DNA from: Roseibium sp. Sym1
Lineage (GTDB): Bacteria > Pseudomonadota > Alphaproteobacteria > Rhizobiales > Stappiaceae
Direction of reading: 5' to 3'
DNA length: 64,000 bases
NCBI RefSeq assembly: GCF_027359675.1
Contig: NZ_CP114787.1
Span: forward strand, 1-64,000
Positions 1-8,942 of the stretch are shown piece by piece. A program made the position numbers and the translations under genes. The number at the start of each line of letters is the position of its first letter. Position 1 is the first letter of the stretch. A model generated the notes under the pieces. That model saw only the letters and a list, made by a program, of their open reading frames with translations. It did not search any database and was not told the DNA's origin.

Positions 1-2
1 CT

Positions 3-536
3 AGCGAGGAGCGCCCAGACGTCTTGATTTTCGATCATGTCCACGGGCTGCGACAAACAGAAGATCCCTCGCGAGTGTTGCTCGTCGAGTTCAAGCGACC
101 TGGGCGAACGAGTTATTCTGCGGATGACAACCCTCAGCATCAGGTCGAGCGCTATGTCCGTCGGCTGCTGGAGGGAGGGAAGCTAGATGTAAAGGGGCGG
201 CCGATTAAGCTGAAGGAGGATACGGTCTTCTATTGTTTTATCGTCGCTGACATCGTGGGCAAAATGGATGACTGGACCTACTCATGGGATCGAACGGCTG
301 ATGGTAGAGGGCGTTTCTATCAACCTCGGTCGGGCTTTAAGGGATCAATCGAGTTAATTTCGTGGGACACTCTCCTTAGCGACGCGAGAGAGCGAAATCA
401 GGCCTTTTTCGACCGCGCCGGTATCTCGGGGAAAAGCTTCTTTATCGAGGCACAAGAAACAGCTCATCAGCGTCTTCGGGCGGAGGACAAAGCGGCCACG
501 ATCATGGATCCGTCAGTTGGCGCGACCGCGGTGTGA
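3..536 (+). CDS. C-terminal part of a PD-(D/E)xK-motif protein (5' end outside the window)
   Basis: The reading frame is open to the left edge, so only the C-terminal ~178 residues are visible. A TTG at 24 could be read as a start, but coding-like sequence continues upstream of it and the true N-terminus is probably outside. Near the visible beginning an RPDVLIFD stretch is followed about 20 residues later by LLVEFKRP. This is the spacing and shape of a PD-(D/E)xK nuclease core (PD ... ExK), and a Q-containing helix (HQVERYV) follows. The missing N-terminus could carry an ATPase of the kind often joined to such domains, but nothing here shows that. The gene is followed at 54 bases by an unknown gene on the same strand and sits at the edge of a defence island, so a role in DNA conflict is an inference from motif and context. 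Confidence 0.55.
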   Translation, partial: SEERPDVLIFDHVHGLRQTEDPSRVLLVEFKRPGRTSYSADDNPQHQVERYVRRLLEGGKLDVKGRPIKLKEDTVFYCFIVADIVGKMDDWTYSWDRTADGRGRFYQPRSGFKGSIELISWDTLLSDARERNQAFFDRAGISGKSFFIEAQETAHQRLRAEDKAATIMDPSVGATAV

Positions 537-590
537 TAGGAAAATAGCAACGATAAGGGTGGGACTAGCCCAAGCTTTGCGGAGGCCTGT

Positions 591-1307
591 ATGGGGCTGA
601 TAAACCTTGAAGACCGCGAGAAACGGGCCATCGCCGCGATCGACAATGGCGAGCTTGATCGGTTGGTCGATGAGGCCATCACCTATGAGCAACACGGCAA
701 ACTCAATAATCTGCCGCTGCACGACTGTGGGGACTATGTGTCCAGCAAGTTGCGATACTTCGATCGAGCGCTTGCCGATTACCGGAAAGCAAAGTCGGCC
801 AAAAAGCGCGAAGAGACACGTTATTATGCGCAAAAGGCTGGTCGCGATCTGACCTTTGCGGTCAGGCAGATGAAGCAGCGACTGGAGGTCGAGGAGCGTG
901 AGGGTCAGATATTTCATGTCTTCGATCCATCGATGCCCCTAGTCGCTCCGAGCGAGAGCATGCGGGTCCGTGTCAGCTATCGGTGGCGCGAGAGCCCGGA
1001 AGACGATTGGAATTCTGGATCCATTCTCTTCAAGTACAAGTTTCGGCCCCGCAGGGACCCCTACACACTCACGCAACCGAAGCCGAAGCGAAAGCCGAGC
1101 GCGAGAAAGCTGGCTGAAGATCGTGAGAATGAGCTGCGCCGCGAATGGGAGCATCTCGAGCAACTGGCGCATTGGTCAGTGCGAGATTACTTTCGGGCAG
1201 GGCACGACGGTGCTGCCATTCCTGACGAGTTCGAGGTCAAAACCGACGATTGCGACCATCTGAACAATTTCAGTGCTGACTTCTGGGAGCGAAGTCGCGG
1301 CTCGTAG
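591..1307 (+). CDS. hypothetical protein, 238 aa
   Basis: I do not recognise this family. The start is supported by a GGAGG Shine-Dalgarno about six bases upstream of the ATG. The protein is soluble in appearance and strongly charged. Residues 60-105 (YRKAKSAKKREETRYYAQKA and onward) and 160-190 are Lys/Arg/Glu-rich and probably helical, possibly coiled coil. There is no signal peptide, membrane segment or obvious catalytic motif. It lies 54 bases after the gene with a nuclease-like motif and on the same strand, so the two may be co-transcribed as a two-gene defence unit. It ends 26 bases from the end of the convergent restriction-endonuclease-like gene. Confidence 0.6.
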   Translation: MGLINLEDREKRAIAAIDNGELDRLVDEAITYEQHGKLNNLPLHDCGDYVSSKLRYFDRALADYRKAKSAKKREETRYYAQKAGRDLTFAVRQMKQRLEVEEREGQIFHVFDPSMPLVAPSESMRVRVSYRWRESPEDDWNSGSILFKYKFRPRRDPYTLTQPKPKRKPSARKLAEDRENELRREWEHLEQLAHWSVRDYFRAGHDGAAIPDEFEVKTDDCDHLNNFSADFWERSRGS

Positions 1308-1333
1308 TGAAGTCGGCTCGAGGTCCATATGAG

Positions 1334-2695
1334 TCATCGCAGATGCGAGCCCGGAAGGCCGTCGTCATCGCCGAAGAGCAGATGGTTGGGAAGTGGTCCC
1401 GTTCCTTTGGCCGATCCCACCGGATACCAAGCCATGGTCTCGGTGACAGCGGCGCTTTCATTGCGCGCAGTGACAAGCTCGTTCATGAAATAGTTCCCGT
1501 ACACCATTCGCAATCTGGTTGTTCCAGGGTCGAAGGTTCGCATCTGGTCACGATTGAATTTGTGTCGAAGCCCGTCCGCGCTGTTACCGCCGACGGCCTC
1601 GTATCCAACGTGGATAGCGCCGGGGCGATCGCCTGGGAGCTGATCAGAGGCTCGTGCTACGAGTCCCCTGAAGTGCATTGCCTTTCGACGTGCGGCTTCC
1701 TCGGAACTGGATCGCCACGCCACAAGGCTGACGTGGTCGACCCACGTCGCATGAAGCGGCCGACCCTCGGCCGGCTGCCATTCACCTTCGATGGTATAGT
1801 CGATGGTTGGTTCATAAGCACCGAGCAGCAACTCAACCATTCGACTTGACCCAAAATAGATATCGTCGTGTGTCAGGACGCTGTGCAATTGTGCCCAATC
1901 GACATCAAAGACGACACCGGCCGCTCCATCGTCAGCCCATTCAAACGGCTTATTGCCATCTAGGAAGGTCTCAACCCGGTCGACCAAATAGTCGTCACCG
2001 AGGCGATGAAGCTCTTCCTTGAACCGAACGAGAATGATGAGTGGCCGATCAGCTTGCCGTGACCTGGCGTGCGCTCGTTCAGCCATACGTTCTCCCGCCA
2101 GTCGCTCATTGCGAGCGTATCCCGACCGGCCGGCGCGCTTGCACTCCACGGCCCAATGTGAGCGTCCGCGATCGACGAACAGGTCGTTGCGTTTGCCGAG
2201 CCCTGGTGCTTCAGGAACGAAGGACACACTGTCCCATCCTCGCCGTTTGTAGGTGGCCGCGACCAGGAGTTCGAAGATCCCATCGTCCGGTTGCGATAGG
2301 CTCTTCGTCATCAAACGTTCGGCTCTTTCCTTTGCGCCCTCGATCTGCGAAAGCGTTGGAAGCATTTGACCGATCCGCCTGAATAGCGTCACGATCCGAT
2401 ACCCCAAGGGCAGGAAGAAATCAGGACGAATGGTGGGATCGGCATAACGCCGCGCTTGATGCAGATACCAAGCGATCTCGTCAGCCGGGTCGAAAAGTGG
2501 GACGCGATCACCGAGGGCCCACTTTTCCTTTGCCGCCTGGAATGTCGCCTCCACAGCGTCGGCACGAGTCTTCCACGCGTCGGAAGGAACCAACTGTTCA
2601 AGCCAGTCGGCGGCTGTAAGAATTGCCTCGTCGCGCCAGTCCTGACCATGCCTCTGCGCTATCCAGGTGATGTCAGAACTGGGGATTTTGACCAT
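1334..2695 (-). CDS. restriction-endonuclease-like protein, PD-(D/E)xK fold, 453 aa
   Basis: Residues about 138-240 read as a restriction-endonuclease-like core: FELLVAATY (E142) in the first helix, ND171LFVD in the first strand and AVE184CK186R in the second. This is the E...D...ExK arrangement seen in Mrr-like and other defence nucleases. The N-terminal ~130 residues and C-terminal ~200 residues have no recognisable domain. The ATG start has only a weak ribosome site. It is transcribed divergently from the short-Argonaute operon, with a 285-base shared upstream region. It could be a solitary DNA nuclease in the island, or an accessory to the Argonaute system; I cannot tell which. The nuclease assignment rests on the motif; the substrate is unknown. 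Confidence 0.65.
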   Translation of the reverse strand: MVKIPSSDITWIAQRHGQDWRDEAILTAADWLEQLVPSDAWKTRADAVEATFQAAKEKWALGDRVPLFDPADEIAWYLHQARRYADPTIRPDFFLPLGYRIVTLFRRIGQMLPTLSQIEGAKERAERLMTKSLSQPDDGIFELLVAATYKRRGWDSVSFVPEAPGLGKRNDLFVDRGRSHWAVECKRAGRSGYARNERLAGERMAERAHARSRQADRPLIILVRFKEELHRLGDDYLVDRVETFLDGNKPFEWADDGAAGVVFDVDWAQLHSVLTHDDIYFGSSRMVELLLGAYEPTIDYTIEGEWQPAEGRPLHATWVDHVSLVAWRSSSEEAARRKAMHFRGLVARASDQLPGDRPGAIHVGYEAVGGNSADGLRHKFNRDQMRTFDPGTTRLRMVYGNYFMNELVTARNESAAVTETMAWYPVGSAKGTGPLPNHLLFGDDDGLPGSHLR

Positions 2696-2980
2696 TCCGT
2701 GTTTCCACTACGCACCAATTTCTTAGGTTGATCATTTAGTATCGCTGATCTCACGCACAATATGCGTGCATGAACGCCGATCGGATTCGTTACTGATGTG
2801 CTACGAATACTACTAGCATATGATTTGTGGATGATTTGCACCGGCTACGTATTGCGCACCAAAGAAATGCCCAGGACTTTAGTGCGCAAATAGAAAACAG
2901 TGTGGGCCAAACTAGTCGGAATCGGTTGTTTCCGATTGTGCCGCTTGACCCTTCTGATTCCGTACCGCCATGCTGTGCAT
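2696..2980. promoter_or_regulatory. divergent promoter region between the nuclease gene and the short-Argonaute operon
   Basis: This AT-rich region must carry promoters for both directions. It contains several related GCGCA/ACGCAC words: 2710-2715, 2753-2758, 2854-2859 and 2882-2888. It also has an inverted repeat, CACGCA at 2752-2757 and TGCGTG at 2763-2768 with a five-base spacer. This would suit an operator for a dimeric repressor, although no regulator gene is adjacent. An in-frame GTG at 2900 would put 27 extra residues on the TIR-APAZ protein. The ATG at 2981 is preferred because the conserved nuclease-like domain begins right after it. Confidence 0.4.
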
Positions 2981-4906
2981 ATGAAATATGATTTTTCGAG
3001 CCTTTCTTACAACGATTTCGAGGATCTCTCCCGCGACCTGCTGGGGCGTGAACTGGGTGTGCGCTTCGAAGCGTTTCCGGAAGGCCCGGACGACGGAATG
3101 GACGGTCGCCATTGTGTAGGCGAGGGATCGATCATCCTGCAGGCGAAGCACTATTACCGATCTGGATTTTCAGCGCTCAAATCGAAGATGGGTAAGGAAA
3201 GGGCGTCGATCGATCGATTGCAGCCAAAGCGCTACCTTCTGACGACATCGACGCCGCTCACCCCAAACAACAAGCGAATCCTCGCGGGCATCATTGGACC
3301 GGCCCTTCTCTCCGAGGGTGACTTGTTCGGGCCTGACGACCTGAATGCTCTCCTCAGAAAATTCCCGGACATTGAGAAGTCCCACCAACGGCTCTGGGCA
3401 CAGAGCACGACGGTCCTTGAGGAGGTCGTCTCAGGCGCTGTCAAACAGGCAATGGCCCGACCGAGCGAGGTCCCTCCTGTCCTGGCAAATCTGCTTTCGC
3501 CTCGCGGTTCCACGGAGGAAGGCACCGAGGTTGTCGAGCGCGACGTCATTTATCTGATCAAATCGTCCCCGATCGACGACGAATTCGTTCTTTGGCTGGC
3601 CCCCAAGCTCGAGGCTGAGGGATATCGTGTGTTCGCTGACATCCTCACGCTGCAGCCCGGTGATCGTTGGCGTCGGGAAACCAACGCTGTCTTGCAAGCT
3701 CGCACGGCGAAGGTTTTGCTGCTCTCGAAAGACGCAACGCTTGCCGACCAACATGTCCAGGACGATCTCGACATAGCACTTGAGACCGGAAATGAGCTCG
3801 GCGACAGCCGGTTCATTGTTCCGTTGCGGCTGGAACCTGGACGAAAAGTCAAAGGTATTGGCGATGCGGTTCCGGTCGACTTCGTTCGCGGCTGGGCCGA
3901 GGGACTGACAACGCTCGTCGATGCGCTGTCGCGCCAGAAGGTTCCGCGCAGCTTGGAGGCTCCGACGATCGACCGTAACTGGGAAATCTTTCGCAGACGC
4001 GGAGCGGTCCCGCTCGTCGAAGAATCCGAGCGACTGACCTCAAATTGGCTTCGTGTCGTTGAAGCTCCTGATGTTATTCGGTTCTACGAGGCCTCAGGCG
4101 TCATCGACGCTCGCTCGCTTCAGACGGCTATCGATGCCTACCCATATCCAAGCGCGCTCCAGGGATCTGGCTTCATCACCTTTGCCGCGCAGGCTGAAGT
4201 TGATGAGGCGTTCGAGTCCGCGGGACGATTTAAGCTGAAGCGGGAAATTCCGCTGTTGGACTTTGTTGGCAATGGCATACCGGAGATCGGCATTGAGCGC
4301 CAAGTAGCCTCCAACCTAGTCATCGCGATGTTGAAGAAGGCCTGGTACGCATACTGCAAGAAATGCGGATTCCTAGAGTATCAGTATTCTAACGGAACGG
4401 GCTTCCATGCATCGGCAGAACAGGCACCGACGGGTCAACGGATCCCATGGGGAAAGCAAGGAGAGCGGCGCTCCTCGATGCTCCGCAACGTGGCCAAAGG
4501 CCACATCTGGCAGTTCGGCGTAACGGCCATGCCTTTCTTCTGGCCGTTCTGGCATTTCAAGCTGAAGTCGAGGGTACTCTTTTCGACCGACAACGGTACT
4601 GCGACAGGGATCGATATTGACGACCCAAAAAAGCTTCATCGACTGAGAAGGAGCCTGTGCAAGGGCTGGCGAAACAAGCAGTGGTTCGGTCGAATGCTAG
4701 CATTCCTTGAGCTCCTGTCGGGGGAGTCTGCCTACATTAGATTGCCAATGTCTTCGGACACCGCAGTTGTCCTAGAAGCGGCCCCCGTGCTGTTTTCGTC
4801 GCCTGTCAGTACAGCGCTTCCCGACATTCTTGACGCCGATGAGGAGGAGACCGATCTCAGCACCTTGGGCCGACCCGCCAATGACGACGAGGAGGGTGCA
4901 GCATGA
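2981..4906 (+). CDS. short-Argonaute partner: nuclease-like + TIR + APAZ fusion, 641 aa
   Basis: This is the effector and partner subunit of a short prokaryotic Argonaute system. Residues 1-110 look like a restriction-endonuclease / Mrr-like domain: E14 in NDFEDL, D41 in GMDG, then Q54-A-K56 in ILQAKHY. Residues ~188-320 are a TIR-type domain ([39 protein letters not shown]). Residues ~330-620 fit the APAZ region, which pairs with the MID-PIWI protein in known short-Argonaute systems. In characterised TIR-APAZ/short-Argonaute (SPARTA) complexes, guide-RNA recognition of target DNA triggers oligomerisation and NAD(P) hydrolysis. Here the TIR position equivalent to SARM1 Glu642 aligns to D262, so NADase activity is uncertain and the nuclease-like domain may be the working effector. 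The stop overlaps the next start by four bases (ATGA), showing tight translational coupling. As I recall, Mrr-TIR-APAZ fusions appear in comparative surveys; I know of no experimental work on one. Confidence 0.85.
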   Translation: MKYDFSSLSYNDFEDLSRDLLGRELGVRFEAFPEGPDDGMDGRHCVGEGSIILQAKHYYRSGFSALKSKMGKERASIDRLQPKRYLLTTSTPLTPNNKRILAGIIGPALLSEGDLFGPDDLNALLRKFPDIEKSHQRLWAQSTTVLEEVVSGAVKQAMARPSEVPPVLANLLSPRGSTEEGTEVVERDVIYLIKSSPIDDEFVLWLAPKLEAEGYRVFADILTLQPGDRWRRETNAVLQARTAKVLLLSKDATLADQHVQDDLDIALETGNELGDSRFIVPLRLEPGRKVKGIGDAVPVDFVRGWAEGLTTLVDALSRQKVPRSLEAPTIDRNWEIFRRRGAVPLVEESERLTSNWLRVVEAPDVIRFYEASGVIDARSLQTAIDAYPYPSALQGSGFITFAAQAEVDEAFESAGRFKLKREIPLLDFVGNGIPEIGIERQVASNLVIAMLKKAWYAYCKKCGFLEYQYSNGTGFHASAEQAPTGQRIPWGKQGERRSSMLRNVAKGHIWQFGVTAMPFFWPFWHFKLKSRVLFSTDNGTATGIDIDDPKKLHRLRRSLCKGWRNKQWFGRMLAFLELLSGESAYIRLPMSSDTAVVLEAAPVLFSSPVSTALPDILDADEEETDLSTLGRPANDDEEGAA

Positions 4907-6459
4907 AATTTCCAGAAACCTCGCTCAAGGTCGAACATTTTCACGAACCGGAGCTCGAGTTCTCCTTCGGGCAAAACAGTCCGCATCCGAAGGATGGTCT
5001 TTTCTTGTATGGGCCACACGCGAAGGCAAGAAAGACCCGGGATATCAGGGTAGGAGTCGTCGGCACGAGCGCGGGCATTAGCCATTTTCGCAACTGGAGC
5101 CACAAGCTCAAAAAGGTCGTAGAGGTTCCACCGCCCGGAAAGGGTGAGAAGGCGGACCGGCTTCACCTGGCCAACTTCCCCGGACTGGAAGAAACCTTTG
5201 GGATCGCATTCGATCCTGATGAATGCAGCGCGCTATCGATTCCTCTGAAGGACATCGACAGGGCGACCCGTATCCTCAATCTCAATGAAGCCGTTGAGAA
5301 GGTTGCACAGCTCTATATCGATCGGGTGAAAAAGCATCTGAAGAACGAAGAAGGCTCGGTTGATCTCTGGGTGCTGGTCTTGCCGGAAATTATCTATGAA
5401 AGATGCCGGCCTGGTTCGAAACGAACCGGTCTTCCCATGGAAAAAGGCGACTTCGGCAAAAAGCAGAAGGCTCGTTCAGATCTTCCTCTTTTGTCGTCCG
5501 CGGGCGTGATCGATCAGTCTGGTGAAGAGATCTTTGAAGACGTTCCCGACTTCCATCGTCGGATCAAGGCCGAGTTCCTAAAGATCGCGCCGACGCAGCT
5601 CATCCGGGAGACGACACTTGCGCCAGAAGCGTTTCTCAACAAGGCTGGGTATCCGGTTCGAAAGACGCAGGATGCGGCCACAGTCGCATGGAACTTGGCG
5701 ACTGGGCTCTACTACAAGACCCAGCCTCGCCCACCGTGGCGCCTTGCAGGGGTGCGGCCGGGAGTTTGCTACATCGGCATGGTCTACAAGAGCCTGCCCA
5801 ACGATCCCGATGGCCACGCCTGCTGTGCGGCCCAGATGTTCCTCAATGAGGGAGACGGTGTCGTCTTCCGCGGAGCAAACGGCCCCTGGAAGACGGGTGA
5901 CTACGAGTTTCATCTGAAGAGGGATGCAGCGAAGAACCTCCTCGAGCTCGTCTTGGAAACCTATACCTCTACGTATGATGGACCGCCGAAAGAGCTGTTC
6001 ATCCACGGGCAGACCTACTTCAATGATGAAGAGTGGAACGCGTTCGTTGAAGCGGCGCCAAAAGAGACAAACGTGATTGGTGTCCGCATACGCACCACGG
6101 GCGGCGAAATGAAACTCTTTCGTGATGGCGACTACCCGGTGCTGCGTGGAACGGCATTACTGCTGGATGAGAAAACAGCCTATCTGTGGACGACGGGATA
6201 TGTCCCGCACCTTGATACCTACATTGGTCCAGAGACGCCGAACCCGCTGCACATTACGGTCATGCGAAGCAAGAACGCCTTGCCGGATATTCGAACGGTC
6301 CTTGCGGACATCATGGGCCTCACGAAGATCAACTACAATTCCTGCAACTTCAACGACGGTCTGCCGGTCACGGTGCGCTTCGCTCGTATGGTGGGCGACG
6401 TGCTGACGATGGGTTCTGCGAAGGGTGAAGAAAAGCAACCCTTCAAATTCTATGTGTAA
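4903..6459 (+). CDS. short prokaryotic Argonaute (MID-PIWI), 518 aa
   Basis: The length, lack of N/PAZ domains and C-terminus (LTKINYNS, then [12 protein letters not shown]) identify a short pAgo. Residues ~30-275 correspond to MID, including the [18 protein letters not shown] stretch at 256-272 that contributes to guide 5'-phosphate binding in this family. Residues ~285-518 are PIWI. The slicer tetrad is missing: the first Asp position reads IGMVY (residues 291-295) instead of a G-x-D-type strand, and the later R-D-G strand reads FIHGQ (366-370). The protein should therefore bind guide and target without cutting, as expected for short pAgos. It works with the TIR-APAZ protein encoded immediately upstream. 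The ATG is the second half of the ATGA overlap. Confidence 0.92.
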   Translation: MKFPETSLKVEHFHEPELEFSFGQNSPHPKDGLFLYGPHAKARKTRDIRVGVVGTSAGISHFRNWSHKLKKVVEVPPPGKGEKADRLHLANFPGLEETFGIAFDPDECSALSIPLKDIDRATRILNLNEAVEKVAQLYIDRVKKHLKNEEGSVDLWVLVLPEIIYERCRPGSKRTGLPMEKGDFGKKQKARSDLPLLSSAGVIDQSGEEIFEDVPDFHRRIKAEFLKIAPTQLIRETTLAPEAFLNKAGYPVRKTQDAATVAWNLATGLYYKTQPRPPWRLAGVRPGVCYIGMVYKSLPNDPDGHACCAAQMFLNEGDGVVFRGANGPWKTGDYEFHLKRDAAKNLLELVLETYTSTYDGPPKELFIHGQTYFNDEEWNAFVEAAPKETNVIGVRIRTTGGEMKLFRDGDYPVLRGTALLLDEKTAYLWTTGYVPHLDTYIGPETPNPLHITVMRSKNALPDIRTVLADIMGLTKINYNSCNFNDGLPVTVRFARMVGDVLTMGSAKGEEKQPFKFYV

Positions 6460-6497
6460 TTGGCATCATCATCCTGGGTGACTCGAAGGTGCGTCAA

Positions 6498-7697
6498 TCA
6501 GGATAGCGAGGTGAGCATTTCGCCAATGGCGCTGTCTTGCCCGGCAACCGAGAGTCGGGACCACCCGAGGTTCGCACGCTCGAACATTTCCTCGCGATCG
6601 AGACCGCCCAAAAGTCCTAACGAGAAATGGTTCCTGTCGACGAAGCGCTTCTTGAGCGTATCTCCCTCGGCAGACACGAGGGCGGCGAAAGCGGAACTGA
6701 CTTCGTGAGGTTCAGGGCCGGATTGGTTCGCTCCCCAAGATTGAGCGGCATTGGCTGCCATAAGCAGACCGCGAATGTTGGCACGGTTTTCGTGATTGCT
6801 TAGTCTGCCACTCTGACGCCAGTCCTGAATTTTGACCGATCGATCCCAAAAGCAGAACCATTGCATGCGCCCCGCCAACATCAGGTGCAACAGGTCGTCC
6901 GCGACAACACACTCCTCTGCCTTGTACCCGTGTTCGTCAGCCCAACCGAGCAAGTGCTCGCTCGCAAAGACGTCGCACCATATTTCTTCGTAGTCGTTTG
7001 GGCGTTGGAGGTGTCTGCGAATTTGCGCCACCACATCTCCTAACTCATGGTCTTTTACCAGCAACCCCTTTTCTTGAAGCTCTTGATCAACGGGCGTAAG
7101 TTCCCGTTTTCGTTTGTCTGAATGGGATGGATGAATATTGGCGATCGTTGATCGGATCCGCTCGTCGATCTCAGGGATCATTTCGGGCAAGACGCGATAA
7201 AGGATGTGTGCCAGTTCATGGAGGGCGACGTAAACTCGGATCAGGCGCCGGTAGCGGTCCATTCGATGGTCGTCGTCAACGGTCACTGAGAGCGACTCCG
7301 GCATGAATTCGTCAGTCAGCCTCAGAATGAACTGTGCGACGGCCGGGTCCTTCTTGAGAAATATCGAAGCTGCGAGGTTGGAGTAAGCCGCTAGCCCCAA
7401 AGCCTGGTGGACGCTCGCATCGCCATCCTGCTCGTCACAAAAAATGAGAGCCAGAAGTCCGTCCAGACGATTGGTGAAGTCCGTATCCCAAAGAAGCACA
7501 GCTCGTTCGCTGAGCCGTTCGAACAAAACTTCTACCGAAGACGCGGTCGTGGATACTTCGATGATCGAAGCGACACCATCAGGTAGGGCTTGACCGAAAA
7601 CGTGCCGGACATCGACAATATACTCATCGCTTTCAAAATCCGTCCTGCACATGCGATCGAAATCCAACCGTGTGCGGGCCCAACGCGGTATGATCAA
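6498..7697 (-). CDS. HExxH zinc metallopeptidase-like protein, 399 aa
   Basis: Residues 160-164 are HELAH, the zinc-binding and catalytic HExxH motif, inside a helix (VYVALHELAHILYR). About 75 residues on, YEEIWCDVFASEH (236-247) supplies a plausible third ligand (Glu237 or Glu238) and a following Asp, the pattern of gluzincin-type peptidases. There is no signal peptide or transmembrane segment, so it should act in the cytoplasm. The start is a TTG overlapping the stop of the small upstream gene (tTGA). An alternative ATG lies at 7652. The pairing with an EACC1-like small protein suggests a two-gene conflict system with a protease effector. The substrate and trigger are unknown. It ends 38 bases from the end of the convergent Argonaute gene. 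Confidence 0.7.
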   Translation of the reverse strand: MIIPRWARTRLDFDRMCRTDFESDEYIVDVRHVFGQALPDGVASIIEVSTTASSVEVLFERLSERAVLLWDTDFTNRLDGLLALIFCDEQDGDASVHQALGLAAYSNLAASIFLKKDPAVAQFILRLTDEFMPESLSVTVDDDHRMDRYRRLIRVYVALHELAHILYRVLPEMIPEIDERIRSTIANIHPSHSDKRKRELTPVDQELQEKGLLVKDHELGDVVAQIRRHLQRPNDYEEIWCDVFASEHLLGWADEHGYKAEECVVADDLLHLMLAGRMQWFCFWDRSVKIQDWRQSGRLSNHENRANIRGLLMAANAAQSWGANQSGPEPHEVSSAFAALVSAEGDTLKKRFVDRNHFSLGLLGGLDREEMFERANLGWSRLSVAGQDSAIGEMLTSLS

Positions 7698-8023
7698 TCG
7701 CTCTCGCTCCCGTCCTCCTTGTTATGGAGCGAGCGGAGAATCTTTGCTGCCTCTTCTGGAGTTGCTCCTTCGATTTCCACTTTTCCGTCCTTGGAAATCG
7801 TCACTTTTGAGATCTTCTTGCGGGCAACTGACTTCTCCAAAACATCAAGCACCTTGCTGATTACCGGGCTACCAAGGATGGCTGCAATCAGCCAAGAGAG
7901 TTCCCCCTCGACGCCGGTGATCTCATTTCCCTCGACTTCGGAATAGTCATAGCCCGCTAGAGCCATTGCCATCTCTTCGGACAGTTCTTTAGCACCTATG
8001 ATGCTGATTTCGATTTCACTCAT
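7694..8023 (-). CDS. small EACC1-like protein, 109 aa, partner of the metallopeptidase
   Basis: The start chosen (MSEIEIS) has a GGAAGGAAA ribosome site just upstream; a longer frame to 8107 is open but poorly supported. The C-terminal half (ISKVTISKDGKVEIEGATPE, residues ~73-92, then EAAKILRSL) resembles the effector-associated constant component 1 (EACC1) family, which often accompanies peptidase-type effectors in bacterial conflict systems. A hydrophobic helix (LSWLIAAILGSPVISKVLDV, residues ~42-61) precedes it, as is usual in that family. It overlaps the peptidase gene by four bases. It probably activates, recruits or holds the peptidase. The family call is from pattern memory and needs a profile search. 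Confidence 0.55.
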   Translation of the reverse strand: MSEIEISIIGAKELSEEMAMALAGYDYSEVEGNEITGVEGELSWLIAAILGSPVISKVLDVLEKSVARKKISKVTISKDGKVEIEGATPEEAAKILRSLHNKEDGSESD

Positions 8024-8171
8024 TTGGTTTCCTTCCTTTCCCGACACAGAACCCATGCCCCTCTTCAACATCGCGCCTGTCGACCAACGTTGGAAGCGAC
8101 ACTTCATCGCTTTTAGTCAATTCGGTGCCTGCGCTATGCCCGTCGGTTCGTGATCAAGATCGGAAAAGGGG

Positions 8172-8702
8172 TCAGAGCAGCCGGCTATATGATACCCGCT
8201 GCCCTCGACCTGCTACGCGTGTTGCCGTTGCGGCCATAATAGGATTGCTGAAATCACGTTCGATGATATCGAACTGGTCACTGCCGATTGCCGCGAAGCG
8301 GGCACCACCGGCCTTCTCGATCGCAGTCCGCAGTCGACCGATGAAATTCTCTGGTCCGTCTGCGGTCGAAAACGAAACGGAGTGGGTCGGACTGGCTAAG
8401 TCATCAACGTCTACGTATGCGTGGAAAGACCCTGCCTTTGAGAAGTCCTCCCAACGCAACCCGCGGACGCTGGACACCGGATAGGTATTGCCTCTGGGCA
8501 TGGTGATCGTGCCGGCGCAATAATCGACGCGTACCCGGCGTTGCCTGAATGATTCAGGCGTAACAACTGGCCGTTCCGCGATAGCTATCGCGGATCTCAT
8601 CAACCACTTTAGGGAAAACCAGATCAGAGCGACGTCGACTGCCCAAACCCACCATGGTTGGCTGCGATAGACCTCGACAATTTCGTTCCAAGTGATGCTC
8701 AT
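8172..8702 (-). CDS. hypothetical single-pass membrane protein, 176 aa
   Basis: I do not recognise the family. Residues ~17-36 (WWVWAVDVALIWFSLKWLM) form one hydrophobic segment. The rest looks like a soluble domain with beta-strands (VRVDYCAGTITMPRG, FHAYVDVDDL, HSVSFSTADG) and a helix (FIGRLRTAIEKAG). The likely arrangement is an N-terminal anchor with a cytoplasmic domain, though topology is not certain. It is 148 bases upstream of the EACC1-like gene and on the same strand, so it may be the first gene of a three-gene unit or independent. Confidence 0.55.
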   Translation of the reverse strand: MSITWNEIVEVYRSQPWWVWAVDVALIWFSLKWLMRSAIAIAERPVVTPESFRQRRVRVDYCAGTITMPRGNTYPVSSVRGLRWEDFSKAGSFHAYVDVDDLASPTHSVSFSTADGPENFIGRLRTAIEKAGGARFAAIGSDQFDIIERDFSNPIMAATATRVAGRGQRVSYSRLL

Positions 8703-8942
8703 AGCTTCGGACTAGTTCGCTTCTTTGTTCTTATTATGTGCGCTTTCTGCCGTCACTTACAAGCACAGAAGCTTCAAGGACATCTTTTCGGGTCATAATG
8801 GCGTCAAGCATCCAGAAGCCTCTAAATTTGCCTTGTTTTTTGGGGGATGGGGCGTTGATGAGCAGCTAGGGCTTTTACCGATTCGACTTGATATGCTGGA
8901 AAATGTGCATATATTGTGCGTTGAACAGTGCGGAGATTAGTC
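8703..8942. promoter_or_regulatory. AT-rich divergent promoter region ahead of the Xre/RES pair
   Basis: No gene is visible here. The stretch just before the antitoxin start contains GTGCATATATTGTGCG (8905-8920) with two spaced GTGC half-sites, a reasonable place for autorepression by the Xre antitoxin. The composition is noticeably more AT-rich than the plasmid backbone further right. Confidence 0.3.

Noticed and set aside
1307..1849. A 180-residue + strand frame opposite the restriction-endonuclease-like gene
   Set aside because: It is the reverse-strand shadow of a well-supported gene with nuclease motifs and has no recognisable domain.
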